A DNA stretch of 64,000 bases from Saccharospirillum mangrovi (GTDB lineage: Bacteria > Pseudomonadota > Gammaproteobacteria > Pseudomonadales > Natronospirillaceae). Each line of letters starts with the position of its first letter. The stretch's first letter is position 1. A program made the position numbers and the translations under genes. A model generated the notes under the pieces. It did not search any database and was not told the DNA's origin. It saw only the letters and a list, made by a program, of their open reading frames with translations. This document shows positions 43,003 to 55,467 of this stretch, one piece after another. The stretch is taken from positions 1,982,001-2,046,000 of the forward strand of contig NZ_CP031415.1 of the NCBI RefSeq assembly GCF_003367315.1, read 5' to 3'.

Positions 43003-43351
43003 AAGAATCCCATTCGTCGTTTACTTGACTGTCTTGGCCTGAATCGCCGCCTGGATCGTTGCCTGGACCGTTGTCGAACGAACGTTCACTGTCAGTCTCA
43101 CCATCCTCGAACGCATCCGCTGCCTGTCGTTCGGTTGCCGACAAAGTGCGCGGATCGACCAAGGCCAGACTTTCTTCCTGAGCATTCCAGTACAACACCA
43201 GCCGCCCCTGGCTTAGTGCCTGTCGGGCGCGCTCGATAGCCGCGTCCAACGAGCCTTCTTCCAGCCCCCAATCTTCGCCCTGACGCATCAGACACTCGCG
43301 AATCACCTGCACCAGGGTGTCGGCTTCAAGCCGCTGCGCGGGAATGATCAT
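42995..43351 (-). CDS. YheU family protein with acidic C-terminal extension
   Basis: A 118-residue protein. Residues 1-72 follow the YheU/UPF0270 family: M-I-I-P-A-Q-R-L, V-I-R-E-C-L-M-R-Q-G-E-D-W-G and L-S-Q-G-R-L-V-L-Y-W. YheU proteins are normally about 70 residues. Here about 45 more follow, rich in Asp, Gly and Glu, ending N-D-E-W-D-S-Y-E. Function is unknown. The start at 43351 lies inside the stop of the preceding gene (4-nt overlap); the ORF's longer start at 43393 would overlap that gene heavily. Confidence 0.7.
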   Translation of the reverse strand: MIIPAQRLEADTLVQVIRECLMRQGEDWGLEEGSLDAAIERARQALSQGRLVLYWNAQEESLALVDPRTLSATERQAADAFEDGETDSERSFDNGPGNDPGGDSGQDSQVNDEWDSYE

Positions 43352-43788
43352 ACAACGCTCTGGCTCACGGCCATCGGGCTGTCCCAGGCGCATTGCAAAC
43401 TCAGTTCATCACTCGGGGCGTGGTACGCGCCGTGGCTGGTCCATTGAAAGGTATGGTTGCCGGACAACCGCGTTTCAAGGTGAACCGTCGCCGACGCCCA
43501 ATACATGCGCTTCAACAACGTTTCGAATTTAGCCAGCCATTGTTCCCAGTGGTATTCGACCGCCTGATACGACGCTGCGAAATGAATCACCTGTGTCTGA
43601 TACGTGCCTTGCTCCAGTTCTTCGACCGGGATGGCGAACATGCTGGTGGTCAGATGAGGGAAGTCGTCAAAATCGCCGAGGCTGAGAATGGCCTCGCTGT
43701 TCACCCGCCGGCTGCGCTGCAGGAAATCGCCGCCTTCAGTGGCAACATCGCGAATCACACCGTAAACGATGCTTTCCTGTTCCAGCAT
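43348..43788 (-). CDS. Conserved hypothetical protein downstream of ligA
   Basis: A 146-residue soluble protein with no signal peptide or membrane segment. It has V-Y-G-V-I-R-D, A-I-L-S-L-G-D-F-D-D-F-P-H-L, Q-V-I-H-F-A-A-S-Y and V-E-Y-H-W-E-Q-W, which I associate with an unnamed family near ligA in pseudomonads. No function is known to me. AGGAG precedes the ATG at 43788 (the ORF's earlier start has none). It overlaps yheU by 4 nt. Confidence 0.65.
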   Translation of the reverse strand: MLEQESIVYGVIRDVATEGGDFLQRSRRVNSEAILSLGDFDDFPHLTTSMFAIPVEELEQGTYQTQVIHFAASYQAVEYHWEQWLAKFETLLKRMYWASATVHLETRLSGNHTFQWTSHGAYHAPSDELSLQCAWDSPMAVSQSVV

Positions 43789-43838
43789 GAAATCTCCTGC
43801 CGTGTTATTCGATGGCTTGAATGGAAAGGTTGGACCGA

Positions 43839-46870
<3,032 letters not shown>

Positions 46871-46913
46871 GCTGCCCTCCTGTTAAATCGATAAAACGGA
46901 AACGTTGCTCGCC

Positions 46914-49900
46914 TTAGATGGCTGCCAGCTCAGCAGCCTCTTCGACGTTGACCGATACCAACCGGGACACGCCCGGCTCATTCATGGTGACGCCCATCAA
47001 TTGATGCGCCATCTCCATGGCAATCTTGTTGTGCGTAATGTAGATGAACTGGACATGTTCCGACATGGCTTCCACCAGGCGTGCATAGCGACCGACGTTG
47101 GCGTCATCCAAGGGCGCATCCACTTCGTCCAACATACAAAACGGCGCCGGGTTCAGACGGAAAATTGAGAACACCAATGCAATCGCCGTCAGCGCTTTTT
47201 CCCCACCGGACAACAAATGAATGGTGGTGTTTCGTTTGCCCGGTGGCCGCGCCATGATCGCCACGCCAGTGTCGAGTAAATCATCGCCGGTCAGTTCCAG
47301 ATAAGCATGACCACCGCCGAACACTTTCGGGAAAAGGTCCTGTAAACCCTGGTTCACCCGGTCAAACGTATCTTTGAAACGGGTGCGGGTTTCGCGATCA
47401 ATTTTACGGATGGCGTTTTCCAGAGTTTCCAACGCCCGTTGCAAATCCTGATCCTGATCATCCAGGTAGCGCTTGCGCTCGCTTTGCGTCTGGTACTCTT
47501 CGATGGCCGCCAGGTTGATCGGGCCAAGCCGCTGAATGCGTGCGGCCAATCGTTCCAGCGCTTCTTCCCAGGCGGTTTCGGTGGCGTCGTCGGGCAAATT
47601 GCCCAGCACTGTTTGCAGATCGAATTGCTGTTCCGCCAATTGTTCGGCCAGCGTTGCCCGACGGGTAATTTGTGTCTGGGCGTTCATCTTCTGCTGTTCC
47701 ATTTCCGAACGCACATTCATCGCTTGTTGTTCGGTTGCCGCGCGCGCTTGTTCCAACTCGCGCATCTTGGCGTCGGCGGCGTCCATCACCGAACGTTTTT
47801 CGTTCAGTGCACCTTCGAGTTCCATCTGCGCTTCGAGCTTTTGTTCCAGCTCTTCTTTCAGTTCGTCCGATGGATCTTCGCGTTCACTGAGTTGTTCTTT
47901 GAGTCGGGTCAGGCGCTCTTGCGCGCGAGCTTTCTGCTGGCTCGCACGTTCCAACGACGCCTGCAACGAACGCACTTCGGTGGACAGCGTTTGTTGCTTC
48001 AATTGCAGTTGATGTTCGGCGTCACGCAGTGCCCGTACTTCATCGCGTTTTTCATCAACGCTGATGCGAAATTCTTCGCGTTCGCCCAACAGCGCTTCGC
48101 GTTCATCGACGTCTTCTTCCATGGCGTCGAGCGACTGCTGCAATTCTTCGCGCGACATCGACAGACTTTCGCGCTCTTCAGTCATCTGCGCTTCGACTTC
48201 CTGAATGTCGAGCGACAACCGTTCACGGCGTTCACGCAGTTGTTCCACCTGCACCTGACGACCGCTCAATTCCGACTTGGCTTCGGCCAGTTGCCGGCTC
48301 AATTGCTGGTTGTCGCGTTGCAGTTGTTCGCGTTCTTCTTCGATGGATTTTTGCTGCATCAGCGCAACGTTGAGGCTGACTTCCAGGTCTTCTTCCACCG
48401 CTTCCAGTTCGTCGATGGTATCGATCAGGCCATCGCGTTCCTGTTGCTGGCTGAGCAGACCATCGGCCGCGCCTTCGCCGCGACGCACGCGCAACCAGGA
48501 TGGACCCACCCAGATGCCATCGCGGGTGATCAGGCTTTGATGCGGTTGCAAACTGCTGCGTCTTGCCAAGGCATCGTCGAGCGAGTCGGCCAATTGCACC
48601 GGCGCCAGCCAGTTCGACAAGTCGCGATCGCAGCGTACTTTGGAGGCCAGGCTGTCGCCGCTGGCGGCAGTCATCGCCGGGCCGCTGACCAGGGTCAGCG
48701 TGCCATCTTTGAAGCGACTGATGGCGTCGCCCATGCCATCGACAGACTCGACGCACACCGCCTGCAACCGATCACCCAACACCGCTTCCACGGCCGCTTC
48801 CCAACCGGGTTCAACGTCCACGTTTTGCGCCAGACGCACGGCTTCGCGCAATTGATGGCTGGCCAGCCAATCCTGTACGCCCTGGCTTTCATCGCCGAGT
48901 GCGGCTTTGATCAGGGCATCGAGCGTTGCTTTACGCGCTTGTTTTTGCTGCAACTGTTGACGGGTATCGTCGTAGCGTTGACGTTTTTGTTCGGCGTCTT
49001 CGCGGGTGCGTTGCAGGCGTTCGGACAGATCGTCCAGCTGGCTATGAAAGGCTTCGGCGCGCTGTTCCAGGTCTTCGGTTTGTTCGAGCAGCGCAGCGAG
49101 ATTTTCTGCTTCCGGATCGGCGCTCAATTGATCGCACTCGCGGTACAGATTTTCCTGACGACGATGCAGTTGTTCGATCACACGTTCCAAATGCTGAATG
49201 CGTGATTGCGCCACTTCAGCCTGGCGTTTCGGGCCTTGGGCGTTCTGGTTAAAGGCGTCCCACTTGGTTTGCCATTCCTGCTGGCGCTGTTCCATCGCCG
49301 CTAATTCTTCGCTGGCGCGCGCGACTTTTTCAGCCGCTGCTTCCAATTCCGGCGCCAGCATTTCCAGCGTTTCCTGGCTTTCTTCTACACGGTCAGCGTC
49401 GGCCTGAGATTCCTGACCAGCTTCATGCAGTTGACGCTCGGCGTCCTGAATATCGGTGACCAGTTGCTGACTTTGTTCGCGCCGATGCTGCATGGTTTGT
49501 TCAAACCGCGCGACTTCGTTGCCCAACTGGTAATAGCGCGCCTGCACTTCGTTAAAGGCTTCGGTGGCGTCGTGATGGGTTTCGCGCAGTGCTTCAATTT
49601 CCGCGTCGATGCGCCGCTGTTCGGCAACAAAACTTTCGTAACGGGTTTCGAATTCGGAAATTTTCAGTTCCTGCTGACCGACTTCTTCGTCCAGTCGCTT
49701 CCAGCGCAGTGCCGACAATTGCGCACGCGTGGCGCGTTCTTCGGCTTTGTATTCTTTGTATTTTTCCGCCGACTGCGCCTGGCGATGCAGATGCTGCAAC
49801 TGGCGTTCGAGTTCGTCGCGAATGTCGGTCAAGCGTTCCAGGTTTTCGCGCGTGCGACGCATGCGGTTTTCGGTTTCGCGGCGACGTTCTTTGTAGCGCG

Positions 49901-50411
49901 AAATGCCGGCGGCTTCTTCGATGGTGTTGCGCAGATCTTCCGGTTTGGCTTCGATCAGGCGCGAGATCATGCCCTGCTCGATGATGGCGTAAGAACGCGG
50001 ACCGAGGCCGGTGCCGAGAAACAAATCGGTGACGTCTTTGCGTCGGCACTTGGTGCCGTTGAGAAAGTAAGCCGATTGGCCGTCACGGGTGACGCGGCGG
50101 CGAATGGAGATTTCGTTAAAGCCGGCGTATTGGCCTTGCAGGCTGTGATCGGAATTATCGAACACCAGTTCGACCGAACACTGGCCGACTGGTTTGCGTG
50201 CGTTGGAACCGTTGAAAATCACATCGGTCATCGACTCGCCACGCAAATGCTTGGCGGACGATTCCCCCATCACCCAACGCACGGCGTCGATGGTGTTCGA
50301 CTTGCCGCAACCATTGGGACCAACGATGGCCGACAGGTTGGTCGGAAAGGGAATGGTGGTCGGATCGACAAAGGATTTGAACCCGGCCATCTTGATGCTT
50401 TTCAGTCGCAT
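46914..50411 (-). CDS. smc: Chromosome segregation protein SMC
   Basis: A 1165-residue ATPase. Head N-half: Walker A GPNGCGKSNTIDAVRW at about 32-47. Long coiled coil to about 500, hinge about 510-650 (G-V-Q-D-W-L-A-S-H onward), second coiled coil to about 1000, then the C-head with signature H-L-L-S-G-G-E-K-A-L-T and Walker B F-C-M-L-D-E-V-D-A-P-L-D. It organises and separates chromosomes. No scpA/scpB is in the window. Ends 43 nt before zipA. Confidence 0.97.
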   Translation of the reverse strand: MRLKSIKMAGFKSFVDPTTIPFPTNLSAIVGPNGCGKSNTIDAVRWVMGESSAKHLRGESMTDVIFNGSNARKPVGQCSVELVFDNSDHSLQGQYAGFNEISIRRRVTRDGQSAYFLNGTKCRRKDVTDLFLGTGLGPRSYAIIEQGMISRLIEAKPEDLRNTIEEAAGISRYKERRRETENRMRRTRENLERLTDIRDELERQLQHLHRQAQSAEKYKEYKAEERATRAQLSALRWKRLDEEVGQQELKISEFETRYESFVAEQRRIDAEIEALRETHHDATEAFNEVQARYYQLGNEVARFEQTMQHRREQSQQLVTDIQDAERQLHEAGQESQADADRVEESQETLEMLAPELEAAAEKVARASEELAAMEQRQQEWQTKWDAFNQNAQGPKRQAEVAQSRIQHLERVIEQLHRRQENLYRECDQLSADPEAENLAALLEQTEDLEQRAEAFHSQLDDLSERLQRTREDAEQKRQRYDDTRQQLQQKQARKATLDALIKAALGDESQGVQDWLASHQLREAVRLAQNVDVEPGWEAAVEAVLGDRLQAVCVESVDGMGDAISRFKDGTLTLVSGPAMTAASGDSLASKVRCDRDLSNWLAPVQLADSLDDALARRSSLQPHQSLITRDGIWVGPSWLRVRRGEGAADGLLSQQQERDGLIDTIDELEAVEEDLEVSLNVALMQQKSIEEEREQLQRDNQQLSRQLAEAKSELSGRQVQVEQLRERRERLSLDIQEVEAQMTEERESLSMSREELQQSLDAMEEDVDEREALLGEREEFRISVDEKRDEVRALRDAEHQLQLKQQTLSTEVRSLQASLERASQQKARAQERLTRLKEQLSEREDPSDELKEELEQKLEAQMELEGALNEKRSVMDAADAKMRELEQARAATEQQAMNVRSEMEQQKMNAQTQITRRATLAEQLAEQQFDLQTVLGNLPDDATETAWEEALERLAARIQRLGPINLAAIEEYQTQSERKRYLDDQDQDLQRALETLENAIRKIDRETRTRFKDTFDRVNQGLQDLFPKVFGGGHAYLELTGDDLLDTGVAIMARPPGKRNTTIHLLSGGEKALTAIALVFSIFRLNPAPFCMLDEVDAPLDDANVGRYARLVEAMSEHVQFIYITHNKIAMEMAHQLMGVTMNEPGVSRLVSVNVEEAAELAAI

Positions 50412-50602
50412 AGCGTCCTGCCAGTCCCGGCGAAGGCCACCCGTAATGAACCGGGTTGGCCTGTAGGCATGAGTTGGAACATGAGTTAGGAAGAGTTCCG
50501 CCGATTCTAGCTGTATTCGGCGGTGGTTGAAACCGCCGCGTCAGCCCATTTCTGGAACCAGATCAACGACTTAGGGCAGCCCCAAAAACCGCTTACGGCA
50601 AC

Positions 50603-51811
50603 CTAAGGCTGACGCAATTGCAGACGTAATTGTTGCTGGGCTTTCTCGCTTAAATCGACCCGTTGCGGCTCGGCAGTCCAGTCGCCCGGCGCGCTTTGCG
50701 CAACGCCAGAGAACGACACCCGGGCACTGACTTCGACTTCACTCTGGCCGGCCAGCCCGCCGTTCGCGGTCATGGCATCGGCATCGCTGAGTGTCAGCCG
50801 CATGGTTTGAGCGGTCACCGGTACGCGCTTGGCGACCAGCGGCATGCGCTCACCCGGACGCCGCGCGTAGACAAACAACGCGGCTTCGTCGGGCAAACCT
50901 TCCCAGGCGCTTGGCAATTGAATGTCCAACTGCAATCGGGCCTGCTGCTCCGGCTGATAGTCGATGCCCTGCTCGGCCAACGCCAGTTGAGCGCGACGAA
51001 TGAATTCATCGATCAGGCGGGTATCGGCATCGGCACTGGTGAGATTTTTCAGCCGCTGCCAATAGTCGATGGAGCGACGGTACTGGCCGTTTTCAAACGT
51101 CAGCCGACCGGCAAACCCCAGCGCCAGGTTGTTTTGGGCGTCAAACTGCAATGCCTCCTCAAACCGCGCCAAGGCTGCGTCCGGTTGCTCTTGCGCCCAC
51201 AGCGACTGGCCGAGATACGACAGTATCGTGGCTTCGTCTTCGGCGTTACGGCCGCCGTCGCGCAGCAGGCGCAAAACACGTTCCAGGTTCGGCTGAGCGT
51301 CGGCGTAACGGCCGAGTTCCATTTGCATGTTGGCTAAGCGGAACCAGCCTTGCAGATCGTCGGGGTGACGCTGCAACAGCGCCTGATAACCATCCAGGGT
51401 GGCATCCAGTTCCGCCTGAGTCGGCTGCTCGCTGGTCGCCAGTTCAACAAAGCCGCGCCGCACTTCAACGGCATCGGACGCGCCCCATTGTTGATACAGC
51501 AGCCAGGACGCCGCGCCGATAATCACTAAAGCCGCTAACGCCAGCGGCCAGGGCAACGGCCGGCGGTCTTCACCGCGCGCCTCTTTACGGGTGTCGTCCA
51601 GCAAGGCGCGTTCGGTTTCGGCTTTGAATTGCTGATAGTCGGCCAAGTCCAACTGGCCTTGGCGGAAGTCGTCTTCCAGTTGCGTCAGACGCTCACGGTG
51701 AATGGCAATCGACTCGCTGACCGAATCACGGGCACGACTGGAACGGCCGGTGCGCACCGCCAGCAGCACAAACAGCCAGGCGGTCAGAATCATTAATACA
51801 AAGACCATCAT
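50603..51811 (-). CDS. ccmI: Cytochrome c biogenesis protein CcmI (CycH)
   Basis: A 402-residue inner-membrane protein. Two membrane helices (about residues 2-18 and 88-106) flank a cytoplasmic coiled loop with R-L-T-Q-L-E-D-D. TPR repeats follow at about 130-270 and a beta-rich C-terminal domain at about 290-400. It presents apocytochrome c to the heme ligase CcmFH. Last gene of ccmABCDEFGHI; overlaps ccmH by 4 nt. Confidence 0.9.
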   Translation of the reverse strand: MMVFVLMILTAWLFVLLAVRTGRSSRARDSVSESIAIHRERLTQLEDDFRQGQLDLADYQQFKAETERALLDDTRKEARGEDRRPLPWPLALAALVIIGAASWLLYQQWGASDAVEVRRGFVELATSEQPTQAELDATLDGYQALLQRHPDDLQGWFRLANMQMELGRYADAQPNLERVLRLLRDGGRNAEDEATILSYLGQSLWAQEQPDAALARFEEALQFDAQNNLALGFAGRLTFENGQYRRSIDYWQRLKNLTSADADTRLIDEFIRRAQLALAEQGIDYQPEQQARLQLDIQLPSAWEGLPDEAALFVYARRPGERMPLVAKRVPVTAQTMRLTLSDADAMTANGGLAGQSEVEVSARVSFSGVAQSAPGDWTAEPQRVDLSEKAQQQLRLQLRQP

Positions 51812-52290
51812 GATTCGTCCGACTCCCGTTGCAGCAGTTCATTCAGGCGTTGTCGCTCAGCAGCGCTGATCGGTGCCGCGGGTTGACTGGCCGAGCGTCG
51901 GGCCAGCCACAGTACAACCAGCGCGCCGGTCAACAAACCCGCGCCCGGAATCAACCAGAGCCAGACGGTGCCCCAGGTAACGCGGGGTTTGTAGGTTACG
52001 AATTCGGAATAGCGCTCGATCATGTAATCGATGATCTGGGCATCGCTGTAGCCTTGATGCAGCAGTTCGTAGGTTTTGTCGCGCATATCGGCAGCGATGG
52101 GGGCGTTGGAACCGGCGATGTTCTGGTTCTGACATTTGGGGCAACGCAGTTCCCAGATCAGTTGTTCGTAGCGATCGCGCAGTGCGTCGTTGTCGAAATA
52201 GCGTTGTTCCTGTTCGGCCGAGGCGGTAAGCGCCGCGCCGATCAGGACCAGCACCAGCAGTTCGCGCAAGGGCTTAATGAAGCGAGTCAT
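51808..52290 (-). CDS. ccmH: Cytochrome c biogenesis protein CcmH (CcmL-type)
   Basis: A 160-residue protein with a signal-like N-terminus (about 1-25), the redox motif LRCPKCQNQNIAGSNAPIA (Cys-x-x-Cys) at about 49-67, and a C-terminal membrane helix at about 108-128. It reduces or holds apocytochrome thiols for heme attachment. The E. coli CcmH fuses this to the TPR domain, which is separate here (ccmI). Overlaps ccmG by 17 nt. Confidence 0.95.
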   Translation of the reverse strand: MTRFIKPLRELLVLVLIGAALTASAEQEQRYFDNDALRDRYEQLIWELRCPKCQNQNIAGSNAPIAADMRDKTYELLHQGYSDAQIIDYMIERYSEFVTYKPRVTWGTVWLWLIPGAGLLTGALVVLWLARRSASQPAAPISAAERQRLNELLQRESDES

Positions 52291-52807
52291 ACACGGCCTT
52301 CAGTTCGTCGTGCCACAGGGCGCTGTCGATCGGGCCCTGGAAGCGATAGCGAATGACACCCTGGGCGTCGATAAAAAACGTTTCCGGCGCGCCGGTCACA
52401 CCCAACTCGAAGCCGAGGTCGCCGTTGGGATCGAACAGGTCGATCTCGTAGGGGTTGGCATAGTCGTTCAGCCAGGCCTGCGCCAGCTCGCGCTCGTCTT
52501 TGTAGTTCACGCCGATGATGCGCACGCCTTCCTGCGCCAGGCTGTTCAGATACGGATGCTCCCACTTGCACGACGGACACCAGGTCGCCCAGATGTTGAG
52601 CAAAAACGGTTCGCCGAGCAGATCGTCAGCGCTCAGCATATCGCGGCTGTCCTGCACCGTGCTGAGTCGAAACGCTGGCATGGTTTCGCCTTCCAGCGCC
52701 GACGGCATTTCGCTGGGGTCAACACCCGACAGCAAGGCGTAACCGAACAATCCCGCCAGCAACAACACCAGACTCAACGGCAAAAACAGAACCCACTTGC
52801 GGCTCAT
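52274..52807 (-). CDS. ccmG: Thiol:disulfide interchange protein CcmG/DsbE
   Basis: A 177-residue membrane-anchored thioredoxin-fold protein. N-terminal helix about 8-28, then the fold with the active site W-A-T-W-C-P-S-C-K at about 91-99 and the cis-Pro region (G-V-T-G-A-P-E-T-F). It keeps apocytochrome cysteines reduced in the periplasm. Overlaps ccmF by 4 nt and ccmH by 17 nt. Confidence 0.95.
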   Translation of the reverse strand: MSRKWVLFLPLSLVLLLAGLFGYALLSGVDPSEMPSALEGETMPAFRLSTVQDSRDMLSADDLLGEPFLLNIWATWCPSCKWEHPYLNSLAQEGVRIIGVNYKDERELAQAWLNDYANPYEIDLFDPNGDLGFELGVTGAPETFFIDAQGVIRYRFQGPIDSALWHDELKAVYDSLH

Positions 52808-54768
52808 GAACGACCTCCGTTGCTTGTTCGACGGCCGCTGCGATAACGACGATCAAACAGCGTCAACACCCCGCCAGCGGCCATGAACAGCGCACCCAAC
52901 CATATCCAGCGGACAAAGGGTTTGACTTGCAGACGCACCGCCCAGACCTGGTGGTCATCGTCCAGTGGCTCCGCCAGAGAGGCATAGATGTCGCGGAACA
53001 AGCCGGCATCAATGCCGGCTTCAGTCATGGTGTTGCGCTGCACGTTGTAGAAGCGTTTTTCCGGATGCAGATCGGCAATTTCGCGGTCGTTGCGCAGTAC
53101 GGTGATAACGCCCAGATCGGAGCGATAATTCGGTCCGCGAACGTCTTCAATACCATCAAAGCGGAAGTGGTAATCGCCCATTTCAACGGTGTCGCCGGCT
53201 GCCATACGGAAGTCGCGCGCGACATCGAAATTGGATACCAGCACCACCCCGACCACGCTGATCGCCACGCCCAAATGCGCCAGCCACATACCCCAGAAAG
53301 ACGCTCCAGCGCGACGCAAGGCCTGCCAGGGTTTTGAAGCGTTGCGGGTGCGGTCCAGCAGCAAACGAACCAGCCCAGCCAACAACCAGAACACCAACGC
53401 CAATCCCAACCAGACCCGCCAATTAAAGGAAGCGGTCAGCAACGGCGGCAGAATCAACGCCAGGACAATCGCGACCGGCAAGCCGATTTTCAGCAGCGCA
53501 CGCAGGTCTGCCCCCGGGTGCCGTTTCCAGCGCAACAACTGACCCACCGCCAGCAGCGACAACAGGAACACCATGAAGAAATTGAACATGCCGTTGAAAT
53601 ACGGCGCGCCAACCGAAAGCTTGCGCCAACCAAAGGCATCGAACAGCAGCGGGAACAGCGTGCCGAGCAACACCATAAAGGCGATCACCACCAGAATGAT
53701 GTTGTTGAACAGCAGGAACGATTCACGCGACAGCGGGCCATGCTCACCCGACACACGAATCTGGCCGGCACGCAGCGCGTACAGCAACAGCGAGCCGCCA
53801 ATGGTCAGCAGCAAAATCAGCAGAATGAACAGGCCGCGCTCGGGGTCGGTGGCAAACGCATGAACCGAAGTCAAAACGCCGGAACGAACCAGGAAGGTGC
53901 CGAGCAAGCTGAAGGAAAACGCCAGAATCGCCAACAGCAACGTCCAGGATTTGAACAGGTTGCGCTTTTCGCTGACGGCCTGTGAATGAATCAATGCGGT
54001 GCCGACCAACCAGGGCATGAAAGATGCGTTTTCCACTGGGTCCCAGAACCACCAGCCGCCCCAGCCCAATTCGTAATAAGCCCACCAACTGCCCAAGGCG
54101 ATGCCCAATGTCAGAAACGCCCAGGCCAGATTGGTCCAGGGGCGTGCCCAACGCGACCAGCCGGCATCAAACCGACCGGTAATCAAAGCTGCGATGGCAA
54201 AAGCGAACGCCACCGAAAAGCCGACATAGCCCATGTACAGCGTCGGTGGATGGACGATCAGACCAAAATCCTGCAATAGGGGGTTCAAATCGCCACCGTC
54301 GCCCGGCGGGATGGGCAACAGTCGATCAAACGGATTCGAGGTGATCAGCAGGAACAGCAGAAAGGCCAGTGAGATCATGCCCATCACTGCCAGAACAGCG
54401 CTTTTCAGTTCTTGAGACAACGCACCGGAGAACAGACTGACGGCCGTGGCCCAACCACCGAGCATCAATACCCAGAGCAGCATCGACCCTTCGTGATTGC
54501 CCCAGGTGGCGGAAAATTTATAGAACCAGGGCAATTGGCCGTTGGAATTCTCGGCGACGATGCGCACGGAAAAATCGTCGGCAAGAAAGCAGGCCACTAA
54601 GATGGCAAACGCCGTTGCCAGGAAAAACGCCATGCCCCAGGTCAGAGCGGTGGCTGACCGCTGAAACCCACCGTGTCCGCTGAGCACACCGTACAGTGGC
54701 AAGGTAGACAGGCCAGTAGCCAGCAGCAGCGCCAGGATCAGCGCAAAATGTCCGTACTCCGGTAACAT
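52804..54768 (-). CDS. ccmF: Heme lyase CcmF
   Basis: A 654-residue polytopic protein with about 14-15 membrane helices. The heme-handling WWD-type motif is W-G-G-W-W-F-W-D-P-V-E-N-A-S at about 225-245, and H-I-S residues such as H-E-G-S-M-L-L-W and H-P-P-T-L-Y are conserved. With CcmH/CcmI it joins heme to apocytochrome c. Starts 49 nt after ccmE; overlaps ccmG by 4 nt. Confidence 0.97.
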   Translation of the reverse strand: MLPEYGHFALILALLLATGLSTLPLYGVLSGHGGFQRSATALTWGMAFFLATAFAILVACFLADDFSVRIVAENSNGQLPWFYKFSATWGNHEGSMLLWVLMLGGWATAVSLFSGALSQELKSAVLAVMGMISLAFLLFLLITSNPFDRLLPIPPGDGGDLNPLLQDFGLIVHPPTLYMGYVGFSVAFAFAIAALITGRFDAGWSRWARPWTNLAWAFLTLGIALGSWWAYYELGWGGWWFWDPVENASFMPWLVGTALIHSQAVSEKRNLFKSWTLLLAILAFSFSLLGTFLVRSGVLTSVHAFATDPERGLFILLILLLTIGGSLLLYALRAGQIRVSGEHGPLSRESFLLFNNIILVVIAFMVLLGTLFPLLFDAFGWRKLSVGAPYFNGMFNFFMVFLLSLLAVGQLLRWKRHPGADLRALLKIGLPVAIVLALILPPLLTASFNWRVWLGLALVFWLLAGLVRLLLDRTRNASKPWQALRRAGASFWGMWLAHLGVAISVVGVVLVSNFDVARDFRMAAGDTVEMGDYHFRFDGIEDVRGPNYRSDLGVITVLRNDREIADLHPEKRFYNVQRNTMTEAGIDAGLFRDIYASLAEPLDDDHQVWAVRLQVKPFVRWIWLGALFMAAGGVLTLFDRRYRSGRRTSNGGRS

Positions 54769-54817
54769 AGCGACTCTTTTTCAGTGCGTGATAAATGCGT
54801 CTGTCATTGCCAGAACG

Positions 54818-55258
54818 TCAATAGACGTTGGCGCTTTCTGCCCGTTTCAGGGCATCGGAAACTTCCGGCGGCATGTAGGTCTCATCGTGCTTGGCGAGCA
54901 CTTCGGACGCCTCGAATTGACCGTTCTGAGCCAGTCGGCCGATGGCCACCACGCCGTCACCTTCGCGGAACAAATCCGGCAGAATGCCGACGTAATTCAC
55001 CCGCACGTCTTCGACAAAATCGGTGACCACAAAACTGACGTGTAACGAATCGCCGTCGCGCTGCACCGAGCCTTCTTTAACCATGCCACCGGCACGGATA
55101 TCACGATCATGCGGTGCTTCGCCGCGTGCGATGTCAGACGGCGAATAGAAGAAATTCATGTTCTGGCCGAGCGCAAACAGCACCAGGAGTACGGCCACGG
55201 CGACACCGGAGGTCGCCAGTAAAATCAGGATTAAACGTTGTTTGCGTTTCGGGTTCAT
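54818..55258 (-). CDS. ccmE: Heme chaperone CcmE
   Basis: A 146-residue protein with a membrane helix at about 8-30 and an OB-fold periplasmic domain. The heme-binding histidine is H124 in [15 protein letters not shown], with the partner Tyr four residues on. V-V-T-D and [14 protein letters not shown] are the OB-fold signatures. It carries heme to CcmF. Overlaps ccmD by 4 nt. Confidence 0.97.
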   Translation of the reverse strand: MNPKRKQRLILILLATSGVAVAVLLVLFALGQNMNFFYSPSDIARGEAPHDRDIRAGGMVKEGSVQRDGDSLHVSFVVTDFVEDVRVNYVGILPDLFREGDGVVAIGRLAQNGQFEASEVLAKHDETYMPPEVSDALKRAESANVY

Positions 55259-55467
55259 CGAGGCGCGGCTCCAGGCTGGGAAGTCGATTGCGTGGCTTGT
55301 TCGCGACGCTGGCGCCGCTGATGTTCGGCGATCAAGCGACGCTGCAGCAGCCGTGGGCTGATCTGGTTGTAAAGTATGACCGCGGCGGCAAAACCGTACG
55401 CAGTCCAGACGTAGAAGCCGTGACGCCCCATCGCCAGAAAATCGGCCAGGCTATCGAACGCAAACAT
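55255..55467 (-). CDS. ccmD: Heme exporter protein CcmD
   Basis: A 70-residue protein with one membrane helix (about 20-38: [14 protein letters not shown]) and a basic tail ([13 protein letters not shown]). Small size and position between ccmC and ccmE identify it. It stabilises the CcmABC-CcmE complex. Its ATG overlaps the ccmC stop by one base (TGATG). Confidence 0.93.
   Translation of the reverse strand: MFAFDSLADFLAMGRHGFYVWTAYGFAAAVILYNQISPRLLQRRLIAEHQRRQRREQATQSTSQPGAAPR

Noticed and set aside
47439-49205. 588-codon plus-strand ORF opposite smc
   Set aside because: Its Leu/Phe/Gln-rich sequence is the mirror of the SMC coiled coil; no start signals or family match.
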